This document shows positions 15,474 through 22,108 of a stretch of 22,108 bases of DNA, one piece after another. Origin of the DNA: CAZMCC01 sp964564695 (lineage in GTDB: Bacteria > Planctomycetota > Phycisphaerae > Phycisphaerales > UBA1924); NCBI GenBank assembly GCA_964564695.1, contig CAZMCC010000066.1, positions 1 to 22,108 of the forward strand, read 5' to 3'. Below the pieces are notes generated by a model that saw nothing but the letters and a program-made list of their open reading frames with translations, was not told the origin of the DNA and ran no database searches. The stretch's first letter is position 1, and each line of letters begins with the position of its first letter. The translations under genes were made by a program, and so were the position numbers.

Positions 15474-16126
15474 TGAACGCCTACAAGCCTTATCCGTATC
15501 CACGCCCGGACCGGCCGAGCGGACCGAAGCGCATGCGGACTCGCGCGGGCGGGTTCAGCATCGTGGAACTGCTGGTGGCGCTGACGATCTGCGCGATGCT
15601 GCTGACGGCGATGCTCAGCGCGCTGGACGCGGCGTGGCGGTCGTACAAGCACACGACGGAATCGGCGTCGACGCACGTCGTGAGCCGGATCGTGATGCAC
15701 CGGCTGCTGGCGATGATCCGGACGGGGTCGGACTTCACGCCGTACCCGGCGGATACGAGCGACCCGGCCCAGAACCCGCTGGCGACGAACACGATGGCGT
15801 TCGTGACCGAAGCGGACCGGCTGGCGGAGAACGGGCGGATCACGCGGATCGAGCGTCGGGCGGATGCAACGCAACCGGGGTCGTTCGAGCTGTGGCTTGT
15901 GTACCTGGACGGCACGGTGACGCCGCCGGCGATCACGGAGCAGTATCCGCTGCTGCGGGACGTCCGCGAGGCGGTGTTCGTGCTGGAGTTCGAGCCGGGG
16001 CCGAAGCTGCGGCGAGCGACGGTGGATCTCACGATCAAGCCCAACGACTTCAGCGACATGAGGACGGGGCTGGATATTGAGACGCCGGTGATTCGGCTGG
16101 TGGCGTCGGCGGGGCCGCGGGAATAA
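15473..16126 (+). CDS. prepilin-type protein (PilW/PulJ-like)
   Basis: The 217-residue protein has a class III signal. Leader residues 1-27 end in RTRAGG, then come FSIVELLVALTICAMLLTAM, with Glu32 at +5 and one hydrophobic helix. The bulky leader (KPYPYPRPDRP) is longer than usual. The helical stretch SYKHTTESASTHVVSRIVMHRLLAMIRTG followed by a beta-rich domain is the arrangement of PulJ/GspJ and PilW minor pilins, which join the tip complex. The ATG at 15473 shares one base with the TAA of the upstream gene, and AAGGAGG lies about 9 nt before it in the upstream coding sequence. It is the last gene of the cluster; a large inverted repeat follows. Confidence 0.85.
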   Translation: MNAYKPYPYPRPDRPSGPKRMRTRAGGFSIVELLVALTICAMLLTAMLSALDAAWRSYKHTTESASTHVVSRIVMHRLLAMIRTGSDFTPYPADTSDPAQNPLATNTMAFVTEADRLAENGRITRIERRADATQPGSFELWLVYLDGTVTPPAITEQYPLLRDVREAVFVLEFEPGPKLRRATVDLTIKPNDFSDMRTGLDIETPVIRLVASAGPRE

Positions 16127-16130
16127 GGCA

Positions 16131-16290
16131 AAGGCGGTACGCAGAGGACGCGGAGAGGAACGCGGAGTAACGCGGAGAAGGAGCATTGGATTGACGCGAA
16201 GCCGGGGCGAAAGCCCGTTGCGCTTTACCAATCCGATATTCTTTCTCCGCGTTCCTCCGCGCTGCCTCCGCGCTCTCCGCGTACCGCCTT
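16131..16290. repeat. large imperfect inverted repeat between convergent genes
   Basis: AAGGCGGTACGC at 16131 and its complement GCGTACCGCCTT ending at 16290 open two arms of about 60 nt built from ACGCGGAG-type units (for example AACGCGGAG at 16159-16167, with CTCCGCGTT at 16245-16253 opposite). Near the centre GGATTG (16188-16193) pairs with CAATCC (16229-16234), and the tip holds GGGC-GAAA-GCCC (about 16205-16215). It fills the gap between the last pilin gene and the permease gene, and its right end touches the permease stop codon. It could act as a two-way terminator or be a mobile inverted-repeat unit. Confidence 0.65.
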
Positions 16291-18905
16291 CATCCTTTTG
16301 TTGCTGCGAGCAGCTCGCGCGGGTGCTTGCGGGAGAGGCTCCATGCCGCGGGGCAGGCGGCGAGAAGAGTGATCAGGGCGAGGGCTCCGCAGCCGGCGCC
16401 CAGGGCGGCCCAGGGGATCTGGGTGGTGAGTTCGATGCCGACGAGGGCCTTGTTCATCCGCTGGCCGCCCCAGGCGGCGTGGAGGCCCATCACGGTTCCG
16501 AGGAAGCACGCGGCGGCGGCGATGAGTAGGGCCTCGCCCATGACAAGCCGCGTGAGCAGGCCGCGTTGGGCGCCGATGGCGCGGAGGACGCCGAACTCGA
16601 ACTGGCGGGCCTGGATGCCGGCGATGATGAGGTTGGCGACGCCCAGGCAGGCGACGAGCATGGCGCCGATGGCGACGACGCTCGATACGACCAAGGTGGA
16701 GCCGAGGACCTCGCCGATGCGCTCCTTCACCTCGTCGGCGCTGCCGGCGGAGATGATGCCCATGCCGGGGATGTGGCGGACGTCGGCCATGACGGTGCGG
16801 TGGTCGGTGCCCTGGGCGATGCCGATCTGGATGAGGTTGATCGCGTCGTTGCCAAACTTCTCGACGAGGTCCTTGCGCGAGCCGAAGACGGCGTTCACGG
16901 CCTGGTCGAGGTACTGGTCGCCGATGTCGAAGAACTGGCTGGCGATGTCGAGGCCCGGCGAGTTGACGACGCCGACGATCTCGAACTCGTGGAAGACGCT
17001 GTTGTACTTGAGCTTGAGCTTGTCCCCGACGCCCAGGCCCTTGGTGACGAGGAACTCGCGGGCGACCATGATGGCGCCGCCTTCCTGGAGGCGCTTCTGG
17101 GCCGTGGCGGGGTCGCCCTGCACCCACGTGAGCTTCGTCATGCGGAAGAAGGGCTCGGGCTCGAAGGCGATAAACGTGGTATTGGAGTTCTGGAACGCGG
17201 CGATGCCGAAGGCGTCGGTCTTCATCGCCTGGAGGGTGATGGCGACGGTGCCGGTGACGCCCGGGACCTGCTCGATGCGGCGCTGGGTGGCGGGGGTCAG
17301 GTTGAGGCCGTGGACGAAGCCGTCGGGGAATTGGAGTGCGCCGAGCCAGTCGCGCTGGATGGAGCGGCCGTTGGTCCAGAGGGCGATGAGGAGCGCGAGG
17401 CCGAGCATCATGGCGGCGGAGGTGAAGCCGTGGCGGTATGGAGTGGCGAGGACGGTGCGGGTGAGCAGGCCGTGGGGCAGGGCGAGGAGACGTGAGATGA
17501 GGCCGCCGAGGGCCCACGCGGCGAGGGCCATGACGGGGACGCTGAGGAGGAAGTAGCCGGCGAACATGGCGGGGAGGCCGATGAAGGCGTCGGCCCAGAA
17601 GCGGACGTCGTTGGTGGGCGCGTAGGCGAGGTTGAGGGCGTGGAGGGCGGCGCCGCAGAGGCCGAGCGCCAGGCAGATCCATGTGCCGCGGGCGCTGGCG
17701 GGCTTGGCGCGGACGCTCAGAGCATCGAGCGGGCTGGTGCGGGCCGCCCGCCACGCGGGCCACGCGGCCCCGGCGACTCCGGCGCCGATGGCGCCGCCGA
17801 TGGCCATGACGACGCCGAGCCACGAGACGTGGAAGCCGGCGGGGAGCAGGTCGTGGAAGACCCGCACGAGGATGTACGCGCCGGCGACGCCGGTGGGGGT
17901 GCCGATGACGGCCCCGATCGCGCCGATGACGGCGCCGACGAGGATCTGGGCGGCGGCGAGCTGGGTGCGGGTGCCGCCGATGCAGCGGACGACGGCGAGT
18001 TCGCGCTGGCGCTCCTGCACGTTGGTAGTGAGGCCGGTGAGGATGATGAAGGCGGCGGCGAGGAAGCTCAGCGAGCTGGCGATGGCGAGGCCGACCTGGG
18101 AGGCCTTCATGCTCTCGCGGAGGCCAGCGGTGATCTTGGCGGTGACGCGGAGGAGGACGCCGGGCTCGAGCTCGAGGCCGCCGGTGGCGCCGGCGCGGTC
18201 GGCGTCTTCGGCGCGGGGCGCGTGGGCCTTGGCGACGCGCTCGGCGTGCTCGCCGGGCTTGAGGAGGATGTCGATCTCGCGGAGGCCGGGCTTGGTGCCC
18301 TCGATGGCCTGGAGCTGGGCGAGCGTGACGAAGCACTCGGCGGAGTCGATGACGCCGAGCGCGGGGGGCTCGGCGACGCCGACCACGGCGAGGTAGATGG
18401 GCTCGCCGAAGCGGACGACCTCGAGCCGGTCGCCGACGGTTGCGCCCAGTTCGGTGGCGCCGTAGGTGTCGATGACGACCTCGCCGGCGCGCTCGACGGT
18501 GCGGCCGGCCTTGAGGCGCTGTGGGCGGAGGCGGTACTCGCGCGAGGGGTCGACGCCGTGGCCGATGAAGGTGAGTTCCCGGGGGTGATCGGCGTCGCCC
18601 CTGGCGGGACGGCGGAGCGCGATGGCGCCGCGTGCGCGGCCGACGGCGAGCTCGACCTCGGGCCAGGTGTCGATCTTGGCGAGGTAGTCGGGGCTGAAGG
18701 CGCGGCGGCCGACGTGCTCGACGCGCAGGTCGGCGGCGCCGACGGTTCCGGCGACGCGGGCCTCGACGGCGGCGTGGACGCTGGCCATCGCGCACGCGAC
18801 CGCCGCGATCAGCGCCGAGCAGAGCGCGACCGTCGCGATGAGCAGTGCGGTGCGGCTACGCCGACCGGACAAGCTGCTGGTAGCGAGCCGCCACGGCGCC
18901 CGCAT
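16290..18905 (-). CDS. ABC transporter permease with two FtsX domains
   Basis: The 871-residue protein is an ABC3-type permease. A membrane segment near residues 21-42 is followed by an extracytoplasmic domain. A first FtsX domain begins near 'LAIASSLSFLAAAFIILTG' with ERQRELAVVRCIGGT. After several more membrane helices and a second periplasmic domain comes a C-terminal FtsX domain containing RQFEFGVLRAIGAQRGLL. The double-FtsX layout is typical of the YbbP/predicted-export-permease group and differs from MacB and LolC, which have four-helix layouts. With the adjacent ATPase it should form an exporter or a mechanotransmission machine; the substrate is unknown. The start at 18905 is chosen because GGAGGGG lies 4-5 nt before this ATG; the longer frame starts only with TTG at 18923. 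It overlaps the ATPase gene by 50 nt. Confidence 0.88.
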   Translation of the reverse strand: MRAPWRLATSSLSGRRSRTALLIATVALCSALIAAVACAMASVHAAVEARVAGTVGAADLRVEHVGRRAFSPDYLAKIDTWPEVELAVGRARGAIALRRPARGDADHPRELTFIGHGVDPSREYRLRPQRLKAGRTVERAGEVVIDTYGATELGATVGDRLEVVRFGEPIYLAVVGVAEPPALGVIDSAECFVTLAQLQAIEGTKPGLREIDILLKPGEHAERVAKAHAPRAEDADRAGATGGLELEPGVLLRVTAKITAGLRESMKASQVGLAIASSLSFLAAAFIILTGLTTNVQERQRELAVVRCIGGTRTQLAAAQILVGAVIGAIGAVIGTPTGVAGAYILVRVFHDLLPAGFHVSWLGVVMAIGGAIGAGVAGAAWPAWRAARTSPLDALSVRAKPASARGTWICLALGLCGAALHALNLAYAPTNDVRFWADAFIGLPAMFAGYFLLSVPVMALAAWALGGLISRLLALPHGLLTRTVLATPYRHGFTSAAMMLGLALLIALWTNGRSIQRDWLGALQFPDGFVHGLNLTPATQRRIEQVPGVTGTVAITLQAMKTDAFGIAAFQNSNTTFIAFEPEPFFRMTKLTWVQGDPATAQKRLQEGGAIMVAREFLVTKGLGVGDKLKLKYNSVFHEFEIVGVVNSPGLDIASQFFDIGDQYLDQAVNAVFGSRKDLVEKFGNDAINLIQIGIAQGTDHRTVMADVRHIPGMGIISAGSADEVKERIGEVLGSTLVVSSVVAIGAMLVACLGVANLIIAGIQARQFEFGVLRAIGAQRGLLTRLVMGEALLIAAAACFLGTVMGLHAAWGGQRMNKALVGIELTTQIPWAALGAGCGALALITLLAACPAAWSLSRKHPRELLAATKG

Positions 18906-19683
18906 CAAGCCCCTCCGTTTCAATCTGGCCGGCGACGACGCCGTCGCGGAGGACGAAGACGCGCGAGCAGTGTGCGGCGGCCGCGGGCTCGTGCGTCACC
19001 ATGACCACAGTGGTTTCGTGCTCGCGGGCGACGTCGGCCAGGAGCGTCCAGAGCTTCTCGCTGCTCGCGGAATCGAGATTTCCGGTGGGCTCGTCGGCGA
19101 GCAGGAGGGCCGGGGAGAAGAGCAGGGCCCGGGCGATGGCGACGCGCTGCTGCTCGCCTCCGGAGAGGGCGTCGGGGCGGTGCTCGGACCGCTGGGCGAC
19201 GCCCAGGGCCGCGAGCAGCTCGTCGCTGCGCTTGCGCAGCTCGGCGCTGGGGCGGCCGGCGAGGACGCCGGGGAGCTCGACGTTCTCACGGGCGGTGAGC
19301 GTGGGGATGAGGTTGAACTGCTGGAAGACGATGCCGATGCGTTCGCGCCGGAAGCGGGTGAGCTCGCGCTCGTCCATGGTGCCCAGGTCGCGCCCGCCGA
19401 CGATGACGCATCCCTGTTCGGCGCGGTCGAGGGCGGCGAGGAGGTGGAGCAGGGTGCTCTTGCCCGAGCCCGAGGCGCCCATGATGCCGTAGAAACCGGG
19501 GGATTCGATGGCGAGGTCGACGCCGCGGAGGGCTTCGACGCGCCGGCTGCCCTTGCCGGCGAGTTCGTAGCCCTTGACGACGCCTTCGCAGCGGATGGCG
19601 GAGCTTTCGGGAGCGGCGCGTGACACAACGTCCGCGTTGCGGGGCGTCACAGGCGTCTTTGAAGTCTGGTCAGTCTGGGTCAA
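18856..19683 (-). CDS. ABC transporter ATP-binding protein (LolD/MacB/YbbA class)
   Basis: The 275-residue protein is the nucleotide-binding partner of the downstream FtsX-type permease. Walker A is GASGSGKST at residues 69-77, the Q-loop is at Gln121-122 (IVFQQFNLIPTLT), the signature LSGGEQQR is at 173-180, Walker B LLLADEPTG is at 193-201 and the H-loop is His231. The phrase FNLIPTLTARENVELP is characteristic of the class that works with FtsX-fold permeases. No ATG is available. TTG at 19683 gives the stated start; GTG codons at 19650 and 19626 are alternatives that would remove a non-conserved Thr/Pro/Asp-rich leader. It starts 15 nt after gcvH, so read-through from gcvH is likely. Confidence 0.92.
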   Translation of the reverse strand: MTQTDQTSKTPVTPRNADVVSRAAPESSAIRCEGVVKGYELAGKGSRRVEALRGVDLAIESPGFYGIMGASGSGKSTLLHLLAALDRAEQGCVIVGGRDLGTMDERELTRFRRERIGIVFQQFNLIPTLTARENVELPGVLAGRPSAELRKRSDELLAALGVAQRSEHRPDALSGGEQQRVAIARALLFSPALLLADEPTGNLDSASSEKLWTLLADVAREHETTVVMVTHEPAAAAHCSRVFVLRDGVVAGQIETEGLDAGAVAARYQQLVRSA

Positions 19684-19698
19684 CCGCGGATACCCCGC

Positions 19699-20079
19699 TC
19701 ACCCCGCGTACTTGGCGTCGTACGTCTTGGAATCCATGAGGTTCGAGAGGCCGCTCTTGTCGGTGATCTTGATCTTGACGAGCCAGCCCTTGGCGTAGGC
19801 GTCGGTGTTGAGGAGGCTGGGGTCGTCCTTGACGGCCTTGTTGACCTCGATGACCTCGCCGGCGCAGGCGCAGTAGACGTCGCTGGTGGCCTTGACGGAC
19901 TCGACCTCGCCGACGGACTCGCCGGCCTTGAACTTGAAGCCGGGGGCCTTCATCTCGGCGTAGGTGACGTCGGTGAGCTGGTCGACGGCGAACTTGCTGA
20001 GGCCGAGGGTGAGGGTGTCGCCCTCGACCTTGTGCCATTCGTGCGAGTCGGAGTAGACGCGGTCGGTGGGTGAAGCCAT
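19699..20079 (-). CDS. gcvH: glycine cleavage system H protein
   Basis: The 126-residue lipoyl carrier shuttles the aminomethyl group from the P protein (glycine decarboxylase) to the T protein. The lipoyl-lysine is Lys63 in VESVKATSDVY, set in the usual hairpin. The N-terminal SDSHEWHKVEG and the C-terminal half with NTDAYAKGWLVKIKI (92-106) are standard, and the length is normal. The start at 20079 has AAGGA about 9 nt upstream; 23 upstream in-frame codons are not protein-like. gcvT and gcvP are not next to it. The next genes on the strand are an ABC ATPase and permease, an unusual partnership. A role in lipoate relay, as for some other GcvH-like proteins, cannot be excluded. Confidence 0.95.
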   Translation of the reverse strand: MASPTDRVYSDSHEWHKVEGDTLTLGLSKFAVDQLTDVTYAEMKAPGFKFKAGESVGEVESVKATSDVYCACAGEVIEVNKAVKDDPSLLNTDAYAKGWLVKIKITDKSGLSNLMDSKTYDAKYAG

Positions 20080-20175
20080 GGTCGGGAATCCTTCGCTCGA
20101 ATCCGCGGTAGCGGGAACGGGGGGGCGGATGGAAGACCGGACGGGCATTGTCGCGGTTTGCCGACTCTAGGCGAG

Positions 20176-20213
20176 GACATGCTCAAGCCCAGAGCGGCTT
20201 GAACATGCCACCC
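20176..20213. repeat. 38-nt interspersed hairpin repeat, copy B
   Basis: This copy is identical to copy A (9281-9318) except for A instead of G at 20203, which breaks one pair of the 12-bp stem (20178-20189 with 20196-20207, loop CAGAGC). It lies in the 191-nt divergent gap between gcvH and the TIM-barrel gene. Confidence 0.8.
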
Positions 20214-20229
20214 ATCGCACCTTTTTGGC

Positions 20230-20259
20230 TTGGCACCGGGGGGGCGGCCACGGTACAGT
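20230..20259 (+). promoter_or_regulatory. probable promoter of the TIM-barrel gene
   Basis: TTGGCA (20230-20235) and TACAGT (20254-20259) are spaced by 18 nt. The expected transcription start lies about 5 nt before the ATG at 20271, where no Shine-Dalgarno is present, so the message may be leaderless or nearly so. Confidence 0.45.
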
Positions 20260-20270
20260 GCGGCCCTGCG

Positions 20271-21203
20271 ATGCTCCTCACCCTGAACGTCAGTTCGCTC
20301 CGTCCGCACCTGCGCATGGGCCCCGGCGCCCCGGCGCCCAAGGCCGAACCGGCCATGGGGCTTATTGATGTGCCGCGGTTTGCCCGCGAAGAGCTGAACC
20401 TGAACGGGCTGACGATCTCGACGGACCTGCTGGTGGGGGCCGACTTCCAGCGGCTGGATAAGTTCCGCGAAGCGGCGGACAAGGCGTCGTGCCCGTGCCT
20501 GGTGCTCATCGAGAACGAGCCGCAGGCGTTCGGCGAGCTGGACGAGAAGAAGGGGTCGGCGGCGGTGGAGCGGATCGTGAAGGTGACGCGGGCGGCACAC
20601 CGGCTGGGGTGCAACTCGGCGGCGCTGGCGGTGGCGGCTCCCGACGACGCGGACACGATGGACATCGCGGCCGAGCGGCTGCGCGACGCGCTGCGGGCGT
20701 GCGACCGGCTCGAGATCAACCTGCTGCTGATGAGCCACCCGGGGCTGTGCCAGAGCCCGGAGCGGCTGACGGACCTGATCAAGCGGGTGGGGGGATTCCG
20801 GATCGGGACGATGCCGGACTTCCTGTCGGCGTCGAAGTCGAGCGACCCGGTGCAGTATCTGCGTCGGCTGACGCCGTACGCCTCGGCCGTGGCCGCAAGC
20901 GTGATGGACTTCACACCGGCGAAGAAGGGGATGGGGATCGAGCACGCGGCGTACAACCTGGCGGAGTACATGGAGGCGGTGGAGGCGGTGGGGTACCAGG
21001 GGACGATCGCGATCGACTTCAAGGGCAAGGGCTCGGCGCCGGACGCGATCCGCGGGGCCCGCGAGCTCATGGCGGTGGCGGCGGGGCTGACGCTGGACAT
21101 TGATGACGAGGACGACGAACTGCTCGAAGACGCTCCGGACGCCGCGGACGCCGAGCCCGAAGACGAACCCGCCGGCAAGGACGCCGCCGCCGAGGAAGAC
21201 TGA
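20271..21203 (+). CDS. sugar phosphate isomerase/epimerase-like TIM-barrel protein with acidic tail
   Basis: The 310-residue protein reads as an AP endonuclease family 2-type TIM barrel, the fold of xylose isomerase-like epimerases. The strands CLVLIENEP (76-84), 'INLLLMSHPG' (149-158), FRIGTMPDF (176-184) and GTIAIDFKGKG (244-254) follow the order of that fold. His156 and Asp183 with Glu224-His225 are plausible metal ligands, but I cannot confirm the full set, so catalytic activity is uncertain. Residues 277-310 are almost only Asp, Glu and Ala, a tail not typical of the family. The start at 20271 follows a promoter-like sequence closely; the longer frame from 20148 would encode the hairpin repeat and is rejected. 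It is transcribed away from gcvH and towards the cytidylate kinase gene, 49 nt ahead. Confidence 0.75.
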   Translation: MLLTLNVSSLRPHLRMGPGAPAPKAEPAMGLIDVPRFAREELNLNGLTISTDLLVGADFQRLDKFREAADKASCPCLVLIENEPQAFGELDEKKGSAAVERIVKVTRAAHRLGCNSAALAVAAPDDADTMDIAAERLRDALRACDRLEINLLLMSHPGLCQSPERLTDLIKRVGGFRIGTMPDFLSASKSSDPVQYLRRLTPYASAVAASVMDFTPAKKGMGIEHAAYNLAEYMEAVEAVGYQGTIAIDFKGKGSAPDAIRGARELMAVAAGLTLDIDDEDDELLEDAPDAADAEPEDEPAGKDAAAEED

Positions 21204-21252
21204 GCGGATTCACGCGTTTCATGTCGGCGCACGACGGACGGGGCCGCCAACG

Positions 21253-22108
21253 ATGCCGCAGACCCTCGCCTCAACGATGCCCGAGCCTCCCTCTCCGCCA
21301 CCGAACTCCCGCCGCGCGACGCAGGTGGCGTCGTCGGGGGGAAGCGCCGTGTCGTCGCTGGTCGTGACGATTGATGGGCCCGCGGGGACGGGCAAGTCGT
21401 CGGTCGCGCGGCTGCTGGCGCGCCGGCTGGGGCTGGACTTCCTGGACACGGGCGCGATGTACCGGGCGGCGTCGGTGGTCGTGCTCGACGCGAAGCTCGA
21501 CCCGACGAAGGCCGACCAGCACGGGGCGGTCGTGGCCGCGGTGCAGGGTGCGGACATCCGGTTTGACTGGACGGCCGACCCGCCGTCGATCCTGGCGGGG
21601 GGGACGTGCGTGGCGTCGCGGATCCGCGGGCACGACGTGACGGCGATCGTGTCTCGCGTGGCCGCGATCGGGGCGCTGCGCGAGGTGCTCGTGGCGCAGC
21701 AGCGGGCCATCGCGGCGGTGCACCCCAGGCTCGTGACCGAGGGGCGGGACCAGGGGTCGGTGGTGTTCCCGGATGCGAAGGTGAAGATCTATCTGGATGC
21801 GTCGCCGCGGATCCGGGCGGAGCGGCGGGCGACGCAGCTGGCCGAGCAGGGCGTGAGCGCGGACGTGGCGACGCTGGAGGCGGAGATCGCGCGCCGGGAT
21901 GAGCTGGATTCGACCCGAGCAGTCGGGCCGCTGGTGTGCCCGACCGACGCGGTGAAGCTGGACACGTCGACGCGTGCGCGGGACGAGGTGGTGGATGCGC
22001 TCGAGCGGGTCGTGCGGAACAAGCCGGGGATGGTGGCGCACCCCCCGCGCCCCCCCCCCCCCCCCCCGCCGCCCGGCACCCCGCCCCCCCGCCCGTCGCG
22101 CCCCCCCC
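21253..22108 (+). CDS. cmk: cytidylate kinase, 3' end cut by the window edge
   Basis: This enzyme phosphorylates CMP and dCMP with ATP in the cytoplasm. The P-loop is in VVTIDGPAGTGKSS, followed by FLDTGAMYRAAS, then TEGRDQGSVVFPDAKVKIYLDAS (given in part as TEGRDQGSVVFP) and RRDELDSTRAVGPLVCPTDA before LDTST, all hallmarks of the family. The reliable sequence ends near 22038, close to the family's usual C-terminus. After that the frame is poly-proline from C-homopolymers, and there is no stop codon. The ATG at 21253 gives a Ser/Pro-rich leader of about 34 residues. A GTG at 21349 preceded by GGGGGGAA would give the normal bacterial N-terminus and may be the true start; ATG 21277 is a third option. 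Confidence 0.9.
   Translation, partial: MPQTLASTMPEPPSPPPNSRRATQVASSGGSAVSSLVVTIDGPAGTGKSSVARLLARRLGLDFLDTGAMYRAASVVVLDAKLDPTKADQHGAVVAAVQGADIRFDWTADPPSILAGGTCVASRIRGHDVTAIVSRVAAIGALREVLVAQQRAIAAVHPRLVTEGRDQGSVVFPDAKVKIYLDASPRIRAERRATQLAEQGVSADVATLEAEIARRDELDSTRAVGPLVCPTDAVKLDTSTRARDEVVDALERVVRNKPGMVAHPPRPPPPPPPPGTPPPRPSRPP
22045..22108. other. C-homopolymer contig end
   Basis: The last 64 bases are almost only C with scattered G, A and T, including a run of about 17 C. Such a run is unlike any other part of the window. It is most simply explained by degraded sequence quality or an assembly artefact at a contig end, so no annotation should rest on it. Confidence 0.7.

Noticed and set aside
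12510..15503. A 997-codon open frame on the minus strand opposite the PilX-like gene
   Set aside because: It is Arg/His/Val-rich with no domain pattern, and arises from the strong third-position GC bias of the real plus-strand gene, which has a pilin signal and a ribosome binding site.
16225..18795. An 856-codon minus-strand frame inside the permease gene
   Set aside because: It consists almost only of Arg, Pro and His, typical of a shifted frame in GC-rich DNA. The other frame has membrane helices and FtsX motifs.
20080..20148. N-terminal extension of gcvH to 20148
   Set aside because: The added residues are not found in the H-protein family, and the start at 20079 has a good AAGGA.
22045..22108. 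Poly-proline C-terminus of cytidylate kinase
   Set aside because: The family has no such tail. The C-runs at the very end of the window look like poor sequence.
1..22108. tRNA, rRNA or riboswitch genes
   Set aside because: I looked through the intergenic gaps and saw no cloverleaf, rRNA core segment or recognised riboswitch pattern. A tRNAscan-SE and Rfam search would be needed to exclude weak cases.

Overview
The window is a very GC-rich bacterial segment with almost only G or C at third codon positions. It has tightly packed genes and long spurious antisense reading frames. A membrane protein ending in a CPxCGY...CPEC zinc ribbon, secreted proteins of no recognisable family, a glycosidase and a type IV pilin cluster with an oversized minor pilin together suggest Planctomycetota, probably class Phycisphaerae. 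This is inference from gene style; there is no rRNA or other marker to prove it. The right edge (from about 22040) dissolves into C-homopolymer, which looks like a low-quality contig end.

Layout. (1) 166-3584, minus strand: two consecutive genes for exported proteins of unknown function, read from a plausible promoter at 3628-3656. (2) 3762-4838, plus: a family 9 glycosyltransferase (heptosyltransferase-like). (3) 4839-6770: an accessory island. It holds a REP-associated-type Y1 (HUH) transposase gene, a small zinc-ribbon membrane protein gene, and three copies (two full, one half) of a roughly 260-nt palindromic element built from several hairpins. (4) 6821-9007, minus: a secreted glycoside hydrolase family 31 enzyme. 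(5) 9342-16126, plus: a type IV pilus cluster of pilT, a pilC-type platform protein, a prepilin, a 961-residue PilX-like protein with calcium-loop and probable beta-helix segments, and a PilW/PulJ-like prepilin. (6) 16290-20079, minus: gcvH followed by an ABC ATPase and its FtsX-type permease. (7) 20271-21203, plus: a TIM-barrel protein of the sugar phosphate isomerase/epimerase class with an acidic tail. (8) 21253 to the edge, plus: cytidylate kinase, cut by the window end.

How the genes relate. The pilus block reads as one functional unit: a retraction ATPase, an inner-membrane platform and three pilin-like proteins that probably form or prime the pilus tip. The extension ATPase, secretin and alignment proteins are not here. 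gcvH is separated from the ABC genes by only 15 nt, and the ATPase and permease genes overlap by 50 nt, so those three are probably co-transcribed although gcvH has no obvious functional tie to the transporter.

Most unusual content. The palindromic element family around the Y1 transposase resembles a REP/RAYT system but has a larger, multi-hairpin unit. One stem shows a compensatory base change between copies, and one copy supplies the last codons and stop of the zinc-ribbon gene. A second, unrelated 38-nt hairpin repeat occurs in the two divergent promoter regions at 9281-9318 and 20176-20213. Other intergenic gaps (10398-10523, 11754-11809, 16131-16290) hold G- or C-rich inverted or tandem repeats. 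No tRNA, rRNA or CRISPR array was seen.
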